Below, piece by piece: positions 28,737 to 37,173 of a stretch of 64,000 nucleotides of DNA. This DNA comes from Endozoicomonas sp. SCSIO W0465 (GTDB taxonomy: Bacteria > Pseudomonadota > Gammaproteobacteria > Pseudomonadales > Endozoicomonadaceae), in NCBI RefSeq assembly GCF_023716865.1, contig NZ_CP092417.1:5124001-5188000 (forward strand), written 5' to 3'. The notes under the pieces were generated by a model. The model had not been told where the DNA came from. It saw only the letters and a list, made by a program, of their open reading frames with translations, and did not search any database. Position 1 is the first letter of the stretch. The number at the start of each line of letters is the position of its first letter. The translations under genes and the position numbers were made by a program.

Positions 28737-29196
28737 TTACCAGACAAGTAGTAGAGCGTCCATTGTTCATCCCGCATAACGTGTAGCCAGTGCAAAGAGC
28801 CCTCGGCCCGCATACCCGTTTCATCGGCTCCGGCAACAGACGATTCCCGCAAGGCGTCACGAATAACCTCTTCAGTAGAAGCCAGATTTTCATAGGTTCT
28901 GGCCACAAAATTGGCGACAGTGCCTGCACTTACACTCATTTTATAGAGAGTATTAAAATACTCTGACACGCGCTTAAAAGGCAGGAAATGGTATTGGTTA
29001 AGATAGACGGCCATAGCCTGTGTGGCTGAGCCATATTGTGCGGCAGCGGTAACACCTTCCGGGAATTCAGCCTGATTCCGACAACCACAAGTGCAGATTT
29101 TTACTTCAGCTCTATGGGCCGTTACTTCAAATTCACCCGGTCTCCCTGGTTCAAACACCTGTCGTTCAATATATTTGACCGGCTCACTATCAAGAA

Positions 29197-30723
29197 CTCG
29201 ACTTTAGAGTTTTAAGAGCACAATAGTTCCGGCGCATAATCTGCTAAAAGCAACCATCCCCAATGACGAAATTCGAGATGGTTGCCATGCTCACTTCAGA
29301 TCATCAAGTAATCCTCAGGGAGCTCGCTTCATATACAACCTTTCTTGCTGGAGCGCTATCATCAACTGCAGTACCAACGTTCTGCGAACTGCTGTTCGGT
29401 TGCATGCTTTCAGCCGACGGCTTTGTTACACAGGCGTTGTTAACAATTGATTTTCATTGTGTGTGGAGCAGCTACCACCACTGGCTATCTCAGGGCAAGT
29501 GGCAATGGAAGAACTTGGCACGCCACTTGATCCGTCTGGTCTGCTCCAAAGCTCCTGAGAATCAACCTGTGGTCCTGGGGCTTGATGACTGGGTAATCGA
29601 ACGGTTTTCCGACAAAGCCCCTGCTTGTCGTACACATCATCAACACAGCAAGAAACGCAATCGGCCGACGTACATCTGGGGGCAGTGTTGGGTTTCCCTG
29701 GCCATCATATTTGAGCGGGCTGCAGATGAAGTATTTACCGCCATACCGGTGATCTCATTTCCGACACCAGCTTCAGGTAACACCAGCAAACTGAAAATTG
29801 CCGTGGCCATGCTCAGGGTGGTACGCAATGAAGTGAAGGATCGAGTGCTACGCCTGCTAACCGATTGCTGGTATATGAACTGGACACTGATAAAGCCAGC
29901 TCTGGAAATGAACATAGAAGTTGTTGGTCAGATACCTTCAAATCGGGCCCTCTATGCTTTGCCGCCAGCACCCACCGTAAAGAAGCGAGGGCGCCCAAAA
30001 AAGTACGGCATCAAGATGACGACAGAACAGGTTAAGAAACTGCCGGAAGAAAAAGCAACAGTATGGATGTACGGCAAATTTCGCAAAATACGTTATCGTA
30101 CCCTGATCTGTCGCGCCAGATTCCTTAAAGGTCGTGAAGTACGCGTCGTCTGGAGTCGCTTTGAAAATGACAAAGGTCTGACCGAAAGCAGAATATTCAT
30201 CTCGACCAATCCGGAACTTGAGGGACTGGAGGTGCTTCGTGCCTATTCCCGGAGATGGCCGGTAGAGCCAATGTTTCACCAACTCAAACATGCTTTTGGC
30301 TGTTGCCATTTATGGCAGCAGAAATTGCGAACACTGCTTCGATGGATGCATTTGAAAATGGCAGGCTATGCATTATTGCAGTTATTAACCGTTTGTAAAA
30401 ATCAGGCATGTCTGAATATTTCTCGGATACCCTGGAGAAGCCCGGATACAACCACTGCAGGCATGATGAAAATTGCTCTTTCAGGAATTATTCCGAGGTT
30501 CTCTATTCGCAAGGGCTGGAACAGATATAAGCAAAAATATGAGTTCAATTTTCGCGATCTGATCGACCAGTTAATACCGGATAATTCAGAAGCAGCATAA
30601 CTAAAGGCTTTTAGGCAAAAAACGGAAGTAATAACGAACTTGGAAAAACAGTTCACTGATTTCGGCTTGCTTCACTATAAAAAGCTGACCGAATTATCGT
30701 TTTATACAGACTCTAAAGTCGAG
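29197..30723 (+). mobile_element. IS4/IS701-type element, copy 2 (1527 bp)
   Basis: 13-bp perfect inverted ends (CTCGACTTTAGAG) as in copy 1. Comparing flanks with the intact IS66 copies shows that left flank ...CTATCAAGAA plus right flank GAGACGCC... equals the unoccupied target exactly, so no target bases were duplicated. Confidence 0.92.
29263..30600 (+). CDS. IS4/IS701-type DDE transposase, intact (445 aa)
   Basis: Intact version of the frameshifted copy at 2865. Catalytic Asp residues are seen in VVLGLDDWVIERF (about residue 107) and RLLTDCWYMNW (about 205). The third residue is in YSRRWPVEPMFHQLKHAFG, which fits the Y-x2-R-x3-E-x6-K signature of IS4-related transposases. The GRPKKYG basic stretch in the middle probably contacts DNA. 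This copy could supply transposase to copy 1. Confidence 0.9.
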   Translation: MTKFEMVAMLTSDHQVILRELASYTTFLAGALSSTAVPTFCELLFGCMLSADGFVTQALLTIDFHCVWSSYHHWLSQGKWQWKNLARHLIRLVCSKAPENQPVVLGLDDWVIERFSDKAPACRTHHQHSKKRNRPTYIWGQCWVSLAIIFERAADEVFTAIPVISFPTPASGNTSKLKIAVAMLRVVRNEVKDRVLRLLTDCWYMNWTLIKPALEMNIEVVGQIPSNRALYALPPAPTVKKRGRPKKYGIKMTTEQVKKLPEEKATVWMYGKFRKIRYRTLICRARFLKGREVRVVWSRFENDKGLTESRIFISTNPELEGLEVLRAYSRRWPVEPMFHQLKHAFGCCHLWQQKLRTLLRWMHLKMAGYALLQLLTVCKNQACLNISRIPWRSPDTTTAGMMKIALSGIIPRFSIRKGWNRYKQKYEFNFRDLIDQLIPDNSEAA

Positions 30724-31362
30724 GAGACGCCTGACATTTATTGCATTCTTTAACCGGAAGGTACTCAATATAGTCAGGGATATCGACCTGTTTAAGACAA
30801 GTGCCCTGATGCCCTTTCTTTCCACCGGCTTTATTACCAGAAGACTGTCTCAGACTTTTAGGATTGGGTTTTTCATCCGATGGATCGGTACCTTTATCTG
30901 CGGAAAGGTCGTCAGAATGATCTGGAGAATTACTGTTTTTACAAGGTTTTTGATAACCATCAGACGATGGCGGCTTGCTGCTGTTTTGACTGTTCTTGCC
31001 AACCTTTTCTTCCAATTCTCGACATCGCTCTTCCAGACAGGCAACTCTCATCCGCAGCTCTGCATTCTCTTTCAAGAGAATCTCAGCCGACATAGTTGCG
31101 GGTAGTTCTGGAATCATGCTGGCGAATATTGTGGAAAAATGGTGCTTAAGAGGATGGTATAAAAATCAGAAAATTCCAGATTTATGTGGGGGTGCTGAAC
31201 AGTTACAAAAGAGATAACGTTATTTGCCAGCGATGAGTTAAAACGTAAATTAGAGAACTACAATGGTCGTATCAGTTACCGGTATAATTGGAAGCTGAAT
31301 GAGTACAGGCCATAATTCAGATCGTATACAGGCTGAAAAAAAGTACTGAATAAAGCTTCATC

Positions 31363-31382
31363 AGGCTGCACTGAGGCAGCCT
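31363..31382 (-). terminator. Possible hairpin after ttcA
   Basis: Inverted repeat AGGCTGC/GCAGCCT with a six-base loop just downstream of the ttcA stop codon. On the ttcA strand no clean T-run follows, so efficiency is uncertain. Confidence 0.35.
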
Positions 31383-31392
31383 TGTTAGAGGA

Positions 31393-32328
31393 TCAAGGCT
31401 CGAAATTGATCACCTGAACACCATTACCCTTCTCAAGAATATTGATATTGCCTGAGAAGACGGTCTGATTATCAGCATGCTCATAATCCTTTCGCTTGCC
31501 ATTGCGGTCAAGCTCCAGATGTTTGAAATCAAACAGTTCTGTATCGGCCATTTGTGAGGGCGCAATATTCTGCATTGCCGTAAAAATGGACTCAATGCGA
31601 CTGGGGTGCTTTCTTTCCCATTCAGCCAGCATGGCCTTGATGTTTTGTCGTTGCAGGTTTTCCTGGGAGCCACACAGGTTACAGGGAATAATCGGGAACT
31701 CCAGCTGCTCTGAGAAGCGGGTTATATCTTTTTCGCGACAATACGCCAAAGGACGAATCAAGATGTTGCGACCATCATCAGAGCGCAGCTTTGGCGGCAT
31801 GGCAGACAATCTTGAACCATAAAACATATTCAGGAACATGGTTTCTACGATGTCATCCTTGTGATGACCAAGGGCAATTCTGGTCGCCCCAATATCTTCT
31901 GCAAAAGCATACAGAGTCCCCCTTCTCAGGCGTGAGCAAAGGCCGCAGGTTGTTTTACCCTCAGGCACTTTTTCCCTGACGACCGAATAAGTGTCCCGAT
32001 TGATGATGTGATACGGTATCCCCAGCCCGTCAAGGTAGTCAGGCAGGACATGCTCCGGAAAACCGGGCTGCTTCTGATCCAGATTAACGGCAATAAGTTC
32101 AAAATGGATTGGCGCACTTTTTTGCAGGCTCATGAGGATATGCAGCATGGTGTAGCTGTCTTTACCACCCGACAGGCAAACCATAACCCGATCGCCATCT
32201 TCGATCATATTAAAGTCTTCGATGGCTTTTCCGGTCAGGCGTCTGAGTTTTTTCTGTAGTTTATTGAAACTGTATTTTTCAGAACCAGTCAGGTTGGTCG
32301 TCGTCATAGGGGCTGTGCTAACCGTCAT
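31393..32328 (-). CDS. ttcA: tRNA 2-thiocytidine(32) synthetase TtcA
   Basis: 311 residues. The ATP-binding PP-loop SGGKDS is at residues 53-58. The TtcA cysteines TTCGLCSRLRRG and CNLCGSQ are present; the first pair helps hold the iron-sulfur cluster. GHHKDDIVETMFLNMFYGSRL is highly typical. The enzyme thiolates cytidine 32 of certain tRNAs. The start at 32328 gives a short N-terminal extension; ATG at residue 8 is an alternative. In E. coli ttcA is next to a mobile prophage rather than to fnr; here it lies 3 kb from fnr. Confidence 0.95.
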   Translation of the reverse strand: MTVSTAPMTTTNLTGSEKYSFNKLQKKLRRLTGKAIEDFNMIEDGDRVMVCLSGGKDSYTMLHILMSLQKSAPIHFELIAVNLDQKQPGFPEHVLPDYLDGLGIPYHIINRDTYSVVREKVPEGKTTCGLCSRLRRGTLYAFAEDIGATRIALGHHKDDIVETMFLNMFYGSRLSAMPPKLRSDDGRNILIRPLAYCREKDITRFSEQLEFPIIPCNLCGSQENLQRQNIKAMLAEWERKHPSRIESIFTAMQNIAPSQMADTELFDFKHLELDRNGKRKDYEHADNQTVFSGNINILEKGNGVQVINFEP

Positions 32329-32541
32329 TGTAAATCGACTGATTATATCTACCGGTTACCATTCAACCAAGTCAGTGTTTCACGGAAAGTCTGTAGTGGC
32401 AAAGGACAGCCGGACAGAAAAGATCTATTTTCTTGATAGAGAATATTACGCTGACGGTAGCAATGATCTACTATTTGAGTTCGGAATTTCTGAAAAGAAT
32501 AAAAGCAAGGTTCTCCAGTATCTTTGTGCAGGGGTAGCAAA

Positions 32542-32871
32542 ATGACAGATCATGATAAGTTGCAAAAATGGTTGCTGGCTCGCAGGGATGAGCTGAATAC
32601 GCGTCTGGGCAAAATTAAAAAAGATGCCTCCCGTAAAAACAGCGCAGACTGGTCTGAACAGGCCCAGGAACGGGAGAATGATGAAGTTATTGATGCGCTT
32701 GGGAATGAGGCGGTTATTGAGCTCGGTAAAATTAACCGGGCTCTTGATCGCATGAACGAAGGAGATTACGGATTTTGTTTATCCTGCGGCAAGGACATTC
32801 CGGTTCAGCGTCTGGAAGTTATGCCTTATGCTGACCTGTGCGTTAAATGCGCAGAAGCCCGCGGCCTATAG
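32542..32871 (+). CDS. DksA/TraR-type C4 zinc-finger protein
   Basis: 109 residues from ATG 32542, with AGGGG eight bases upstream. An N-terminal helical hairpin (about 5-75) is followed by a C-terminal zinc finger CLSCGKDIPVQRLEVMP...LCVKC with all four Cys. It is shorter than DksA itself (about 150 residues) and lacks the usual DxxDxA tip motif at the coiled-coil apex; the tip reads DWSEQAQERENDE. It may therefore bind RNA polymerase's secondary channel differently, or serve another role. It stands alone between ttcA (divergent) and the convergent lysozyme-like gene. Confidence 0.85.
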   Translation: MTDHDKLQKWLLARRDELNTRLGKIKKDASRKNSADWSEQAQERENDEVIDALGNEAVIELGKINRALDRMNEGDYGFCLSCGKDIPVQRLEVMPYADLCVKCAEARGL

Positions 32872-32927
32872 TGGGTGTGAGATCACGAAGCATACGATCA
32901 GTGCCGCCAGGAGGCTGAATAACAGTC

Positions 32928-33467
32928 TCAGGCGGGCTTGGCTGCAGCCCGGTTAAAGTACGCGGACTCCTCTGTGGAGCTACCTGATTCAATAATCATC
33001 TGTTGATAGCTTTCACAGAAACTCTTGATGGTTCCCGGATTTCTGCTGTGAAACTGCTTTTGCCATAACTTGCCCAAAGCGGCGATATCGTCCTGATCGA
33101 TGTTCTCTATTTTCAGGCCCGATCGATGATAGATAAGCCATGCAATGGCCGTGGCGTAAACCAGATTGGTGGCAAGCTCATGATGGGGATGGGAAAGAAA
33201 CTCTCGCTGACTGGCCAACCCACGAACCTTGCTGGAGAGATCAGGGTTTGGAGCAAGAAATAAATCCCAGATATTTCTGTGCATACGCGGTGATATTTGA
33301 TAAATACCAAGGGCCTGATGATTGGCCAGTTTCAGGTGAAAGCCGAGTCCTGACTCTCTGGCAGCAGTACCAAGCAGCAGATTTTCAGCGGTTGGGCTCC
33401 ACATGCCCAGATGCTTAAGTGCTGGGCGAACCACATAGTGTCGCAATTCCTTGGCACAAATTCCCAT
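32928..33467 (-). CDS. Uncharacterised protein with lysozyme-like features
   Basis: 179 residues from ATG 33467, chosen because AAGGA lies at the right distance; the frame is open 21 codons further. The segment LLLGTAARESGLGFHLK...ALGIYQISPRMHRNIW has the Glu-Ser-x-x and G-x-Y-Q-I-S pattern found in transglycosylase/lysozyme folds (catalytic Glu plus GxxQI-type motif). No signal peptide is evident, so a phage-like or structural role is possible. Similar proteins occur beside phage genes, but none are seen here. Function not assigned. Confidence 0.6.
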   Translation of the reverse strand: MGICAKELRHYVVRPALKHLGMWSPTAENLLLGTAARESGLGFHLKLANHQALGIYQISPRMHRNIWDLFLAPNPDLSSKVRGLASQREFLSHPHHELATNLVYATAIAWLIYHRSGLKIENIDQDDIAALGKLWQKQFHSRNPGTIKSFCESYQQMIIESGSSTEESAYFNRAAAKPA

Positions 33468-33614
33468 ATGAAAAGTCCTTTTTTCCGGGGAAGTACCTTC
33501 CGGCTGAATGCTTCCACGCCTGCCGGACAAGATTCTGGAGCCGACTCAGGAATACTGGCACCGGCCCTATGAGAGATATCGTATCATCCCTGAAATTCTG
33601 AACTGATGATGGTC

Positions 33615-34172
33615 TTATTCGCCTTCAAAACTGCACAGGGTGTAGGTTGGAATGCCGGCCGCATTGAGTTTATCAGCACCTTTGAGGTCGGGCAGGTTGA
33701 TAATGGCAGCGGCCTCCAGAATGCTGGCCCCGGCATTTCGGATCAACTGATCTGCTGCCAGCAAAGTGCCGCCGGTGGCGATAAGATCATCCATCAACAG
33801 GATTTTTTCACCAGCCTTAACGGTGTCTTCATGCATTTCCAGCACGGCTTTTCCATACTCAAGGTCATACTCAACACAGAGGGTTTTACCGGGTAGTTTA
33901 CCTTTCTTACGAAACAGTACCAGTGGCTTGTTCAGGATATAGGCCAGTGTCGAGCCAAGCAGGAAACCACGGGCATCCAAAGCGCCAATACGATCAAAAG
34001 CCTGACGCTCATAACGCTGAACCATGACATCTACGGTCTTGCGCCATGCTTCCGGGTTTTCAAACAGCGTGGTGATATCCCTGAACAGGATACCTTCATG
34101 AGGCCAGTTCGGTATGGTTCTGATTTGGGATCGCAGATATACCTGAACGGATGAGCTTTCGTTTGTATGCAT
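33615..34172 (-). CDS. apt: Adenine phosphoribosyltransferase
   Basis: About 185 residues. The family marks are PHEGILFRDITTLFENP near the N-terminus, the GALDARGFLLGSTLAY segment, and the PRPP-binding loop KILLMDDLIATGGTLLAA. It makes AMP from adenine and PRPP in purine salvage. The start at 34172 fits the usual length; ATG 34184 and a longer frame to 34226 are possible, since no strong ribosome-binding site is seen before 34172. It lies 79 bp downstream of fnr on the same strand and may share its transcript. Confidence 0.93.
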   Translation of the reverse strand: MHTNESSSVQVYLRSQIRTIPNWPHEGILFRDITTLFENPEAWRKTVDVMVQRYERQAFDRIGALDARGFLLGSTLAYILNKPLVLFRKKGKLPGKTLCVEYDLEYGKAVLEMHEDTVKAGEKILLMDDLIATGGTLLAADQLIRNAGASILEAAAIINLPDLKGADKLNAAGIPTYTLCSFEGE

Positions 34173-34251
34173 GGGAGAGAGCATGCCGCTATCAGTCAAT
34201 AGAACAAATGGAAGAAGCCACCTCAAAGGGTAGCTTCATCAGCGAATAAAG

Positions 34252-35010
34252 TCATGCGCCGGTGACAATCGGGTTTGGTTCCAGCGTTTTTCCGCCGGCC
34301 AGTGTGCATAGCTCAACAGAGTTGCGAATTTCGATTTCCTTGCCCACCGCTGAGATCAGGCCATTTTTCTGGAATCGGGTAAATACACGACTTACGGTTT
34401 CTACCGCCAGGCCCAGGTAGTTCCCCATCTCATTTCTCGACATGGACAGTCGGAACGACTGGGAAGAAAAACCACGGCGACGAAAACGGCTGGCCAGATT
34501 GATCAGGAACGTGGCAATGCGTTCATCTGCGTTTTTCTTGGAGAGCAGCATCATCATTTGCTGATCTTCGCGGATGCGCTTGCTCATCAGTCGCATCAAA
34601 TGGCGGCGAAGCTCCGGAAACTGATCTGAAAGGGTTTCCAGCTGCTCGAAAGGAATTTCGCAGATCATGGTGGTTTCCATAGCCTGGGCAGAAACCGGGT
34701 AGGTATCCGTATCCATGCCACTCAGGCCAAGAATTTCACTGGGCAGGTAAAATCCGGTGATTTGTTCCTCACCTTCATTGGTCGCCGTGTACGTTTTGAT
34801 AGCCCCGGAGCGAACAGCAAAGACACTGGTGAAGGGGTCGCCTTCCAGAAACAGGTGTTCGCCTTTTTTCAAAGGACGTCCACGCTTGATAATGTGATCC
34901 AGCTGATCAATATCCTTAATGCTTAGTGCCAGTGGCAGGCACAGTGAGCTGAGGCTGCAGTCTCTGCAGGCCACATGGCTCGGCTGTCGGACGTTGGGCT
35001 TTGACGTCAT
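34252..35010 (-). CDS. fnr: FNR/Anr-type oxygen-sensing transcription regulator
   Basis: 252 residues of the CRP/FNR superfamily. The N-terminal cysteines ACRDCSLSSLCLP (C-x2-C-x5-C), with a further Cys in TTMICEIPF, form the set that ligates the oxygen-labile [4Fe-4S] cluster. The cyclic-nucleotide-type beta roll follows. The C-terminal recognition helix contains ETVSR, the E-x2-S-R arrangement that reads TTGAT half-sites. It should dimerise when oxygen is low and activate or repress genes with TTGAT-N4-ATCAA boxes. Such boxes lie upstream of ccoN and hemN in this window, and probably of aspA. The name anr would be equally suitable. Confidence 0.95.
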   Translation of the reverse strand: MTSKPNVRQPSHVACRDCSLSSLCLPLALSIKDIDQLDHIIKRGRPLKKGEHLFLEGDPFTSVFAVRSGAIKTYTATNEGEEQITGFYLPSEILGLSGMDTDTYPVSAQAMETTMICEIPFEQLETLSDQFPELRRHLMRLMSKRIREDQQMMMLLSKKNADERIATFLINLASRFRRRGFSSQSFRLSMSRNEMGNYLGLAVETVSRVFTRFQKNGLISAVGKEIEIRNSVELCTLAGGKTLEPNPIVTGA

Positions 35011-35410
35011 TGAGAGGCCTCAAAGTCGTATTTGCGAAATTCGACACTGTTTTATCGGAAAGCCAAGTTTATGAAAAATATTACCGGAGTGTAAATCAGG
35101 TATATACGCAGCCGGACAGATCTAAAGAAGTAGTTTAGTACTGCTTCAGTAAGGCGTCATAAACGATGTTCCGATGAGATTTCTCTGCTGTGTCGTCTAT
35201 CCAGCTCAGGGCTGACATCGATAATAGTACCGGTCATTGCACCTGGTGGTTGTGTGTCTTTGTCCCCGGAAAAGTCCATCCGACGTTGTCTTGCGTCACA
35301 GGATTGAATTTCCGTTCGTGGTGTTTGACTGACCCGGCAGATTTTGCACTTATGTTTCAAGTAAATCAATGTGAGAGTGGTGATAAAGAGTAGTCAGTTT
35401 CGGTTTTCTT
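35011..35410. other. Intergenic between fnr and hemN, no gene seen
   Basis: No credible coding sequence is present. It must contain the fnr promoter near 35011-35100. The stretch 35157-35400 shows only short overlapping frames without ribosome-binding sites. Confidence 0.35.
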
Positions 35411-35468
35411 CTGATAAGCAGGCCGCAAGTCGGTTCGCGTGCGAACCGACTTGCGGCCTGCTTATCAG
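35411..35468. repeat. Perfect 58-bp palindrome over the hemN stop codon
   Basis: Two 28-bp arms, CTGATAAGCAGGCCGCAAGT followed by CGGTTCGC, and the exact complement, are separated by only GT (35439-35440). The hemN stop codon (35465-35467) lies inside the right arm. As RNA it would form a very stable hairpin ending the hemN transcript; T-rich sequence (CCGAAAACC on the hemN strand) is poor beyond it. Confidence 0.9.
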
Positions 35469-36862
35469 ATAACCTTTGAGTAGAGCGGCTTTTCTTTCAT
35501 CTCCGGTTGATGGAGATAGTGGTCGAACTGCATACAGATGTTACGGATCAGCAGGGTTCCTTTAGGCAACACTTCCAGCAAGCCATCACTATTGTAACTG
35601 ACAAGGCCGTCTTCCCTCATAGGCTCAAGCCTTGCCAGCTCATCACGGAAGTAATCTCTGAATTGAATGCCAAACTGCGCTTCAATATCGCTGAAGTTCA
35701 GTTTGAAGTGGCAGATCAGCTGGGTAATCACTGTCTGGCGGACTTTGTCATCATCTGTCATCTTCAGGCCGCGTACCATCGGCAACTGCTGTTCATTGAT
35801 CATTGCGTAATACTGGGCTTCATCCGTGCTGTTCTGAATATAGGTGTCGCCTACCTGGCTGATGGCAGACACACCCATGCCGATCAGGTCGCAGTGGCCA
35901 TGGGTGGTATAACCCTGAAAATTCCGGTGCAGAGTACCTTCTTCCCGGGCAACGGCCAGCTCATCGTCAGGCAGGGCAAAGTGATCCATACCAATGTAGA
36001 TATACCCCTGATCCAGCAGCTTTTCCGTGGCCTTGTGCAGAATTTCCAGCTTCATCTCAGGCACTGGCAGATCCTGTTCATTGATTCGGCGCTGTGGCTT
36101 AAAGCGGTGTGGCAGGTGGGCGTAGTTAAACAGGGATAACCTGTCCGGTGCCATATCGACCACACGATCAATGGTTTCCATAAAACTGCTGGCGCTCTGG
36201 AAAGGCAGGCCGTAAATCAGGTCCATATGTACGGACCGGAATGCCATGACTCGGGAAGCATCAAGCACAGATTGAATCATACTTTCCGGCTGTACCCGGT
36301 TAACGGCTTCCTGCACTCTGGGATTGAGGTCCTGAACACCGATGCTGATTCGGTTGAACCCGAGGTCCCTCAGGGTGCCCATCATGGGCCAGTCAACTTC
36401 CCTGGGATCCAGTTCAATGGAATAGTCTGCACCATCGCTGTGGGTCAGCTGGAAGTGCTGGCTGATATGACCCATCAGGTCAGTCATCTGATCTCTGCTC
36501 AGAAAGGTCGGAGTGCCGCCGCCAAAGTGGAGCTGTTCAACCCGCTGTTCATTGCTATAGAGTGCTGATTGCATCTCGATCTCACGGAACAGGTATTCCA
36601 GATAGATATTGGCACGCTCACGATGCTTGGTCACAATTTTATTGCAGGCGCAGTAATAGCAAACATGAGAGCAGAACGGAATGTGAAAGTAGAGCGAAAG
36701 CGGTTTGATACTGCTGGCACTGGACTGGGCATTTTCGTGATATTTGTGAATATCAAAGCTGCCATCAAACTGCACCGCTGTGGGATAGGAGGTATAACGC
36801 GGGCCTGAGTGGTTGTAACGGTGAATCAGGTCTTTATCCCAAACTGGTGCACTATTCATCAT
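35465..36862 (-). CDS. hemN: Oxygen-independent coproporphyrinogen III oxidase HemN
   Basis: 465 residues, a radical-SAM enzyme. The cluster motif is IPFCSHVCYYCACNK, where C-x3-C-x2-C binds [4Fe-4S] and the extra Cys is typical of true HemN. GPRYTSYPTAVQF at the N-terminus, FGGGTPTFL, and NFQGYTTHGHCDLIGMG are also diagnostic. It decarboxylates coproporphyrinogen III to protoporphyrinogen IX without oxygen, keeping haem synthesis going under microaerobic conditions. This fits its place next to fnr and the cbb3 oxidase genes. A one-mismatch FNR box lies about 150 bp upstream. Confidence 0.96.
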   Translation of the reverse strand: MMNSAPVWDKDLIHRYNHSGPRYTSYPTAVQFDGSFDIHKYHENAQSSASSIKPLSLYFHIPFCSHVCYYCACNKIVTKHRERANIYLEYLFREIEMQSALYSNEQRVEQLHFGGGTPTFLSRDQMTDLMGHISQHFQLTHSDGADYSIELDPREVDWPMMGTLRDLGFNRISIGVQDLNPRVQEAVNRVQPESMIQSVLDASRVMAFRSVHMDLIYGLPFQSASSFMETIDRVVDMAPDRLSLFNYAHLPHRFKPQRRINEQDLPVPEMKLEILHKATEKLLDQGYIYIGMDHFALPDDELAVAREEGTLHRNFQGYTTHGHCDLIGMGVSAISQVGDTYIQNSTDEAQYYAMINEQQLPMVRGLKMTDDDKVRQTVITQLICHFKLNFSDIEAQFGIQFRDYFRDELARLEPMREDGLVSYNSDGLLEVLPKGTLLIRNICMQFDHYLHQPEMKEKPLYSKVI

Positions 36863-37008
36863 TGCTCTCGAACGGTAATCTTCATGTCTTGTCAGTCAAT
36901 GTTTTGGCCTTCAGATCTCTTTTTCGGTGCCGGAAAGCTTAAGGCAAAACAGTCTGTATTACGTCATGATGCTTTTTGGTAGTTTAAAAAGATTTTCAGT
37001 TCCGTTCT

Positions 37009-37022
37009 TTGATTGGTGTCAA
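37009..37022 (-). promoter_or_regulatory. Putative FNR/Anr box upstream of hemN
   Basis: TTGATTGGTGTCAA differs from TTGAT-N4-ATCAA at one position. It lies about 147 bp before the hemN start, between that gene and the terminator of the cco block. Function inferred from sequence and gene content. Confidence 0.65.
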
Positions 37023-37080
37023 TAAGTAAGAACCGAACCCGTTATGCCTGAGGACTGTATCGCAGGTGACGTGAAATTTT

Positions 37081-37107
37081 AAAAGGCAGGGATCTTATCT
37101 GCCTTTT
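37081..37107 (-). terminator. Rho-independent terminator of the cco/TauE-like operon
   Basis: 9-bp stem AAAAGGCAG/CTGCCTTTT with a nine-base loop, about 67 bp after the last gene of the minus-strand block. Being A-rich before and T-rich after the stem, it could work on both strands. Confidence 0.7.
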
Positions 37108-37173
37108 GGTTATTAATCGAGCAATTAATGCGCCAGGTGGTTTTATTCTGAACAGGCCGGTGCCTTCTTTTTA

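Larger units (their letters stand above)
27133..31206. mobile_element. Nested IS cluster: IS66 (+), inverted IS66 fragment, IS4/IS701 copy 2
   Basis: 27133-28740 is a complete 1608-bp IS66-type element (ends GTAACTGTTCAGCAC and GTGCTGAATAGTTAC). It is joined directly to an inverted 939-bp piece of the same element (28741-29196 plus 30724-31206) that corresponds exactly to 27133-28071. The piece is itself split by a 1527-bp IS4/IS701-type element at 29197-30723. The whole cluster is bounded by the 8-bp repeat AAAAGAGA, as if it were one insertion. Confidence 0.9.
28741..31206 (-). pseudogene. IS66 transposase fragment, inverted and interrupted
   Basis: The minus strand carries the IS66 left end and the first 939 bp of the element, up to the codons for WTLYYLS. 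The remaining 669 bp are absent, replaced by the junction with the complete plus-strand copy. An IS4/IS701-type element splits it inside the codons for KCQASLLDSEP, without any target duplication. Confidence 0.9.
26403..31315 (+). pseudogene. DUF547 paralogue 2, split by a 4-kb nested IS
   Basis: The 5' part (26403-27132) encodes a signal peptide (LLLLFSLFSVAVQA) and the DUF547 core with QAYWINLYNALTVDLILDYYPV and IHYALNCASIGCPDLL. At 27133 an IS begins. After it, from 31215, the frame resumes as ITLFASDELKRKLENYNG and ends ...WKLNEYRP at 31313-31315, which aligns with the tail of paralogue 1. The 8-bp duplication AAAAGAGA (27125-27132, 31207-31214) marks the insertion; removing one copy and the element restores an uninterrupted ORF. 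The start may be GTG 26403 or ATG 26412. The truncated product lacks only about 33 residues, so partial function is conceivable. Confidence 0.93.

Noticed and set aside
35157..35369. Possible small gene between fnr and hemN
   Set aside because: Short overlapping frames on both strands without start signals or known motifs.
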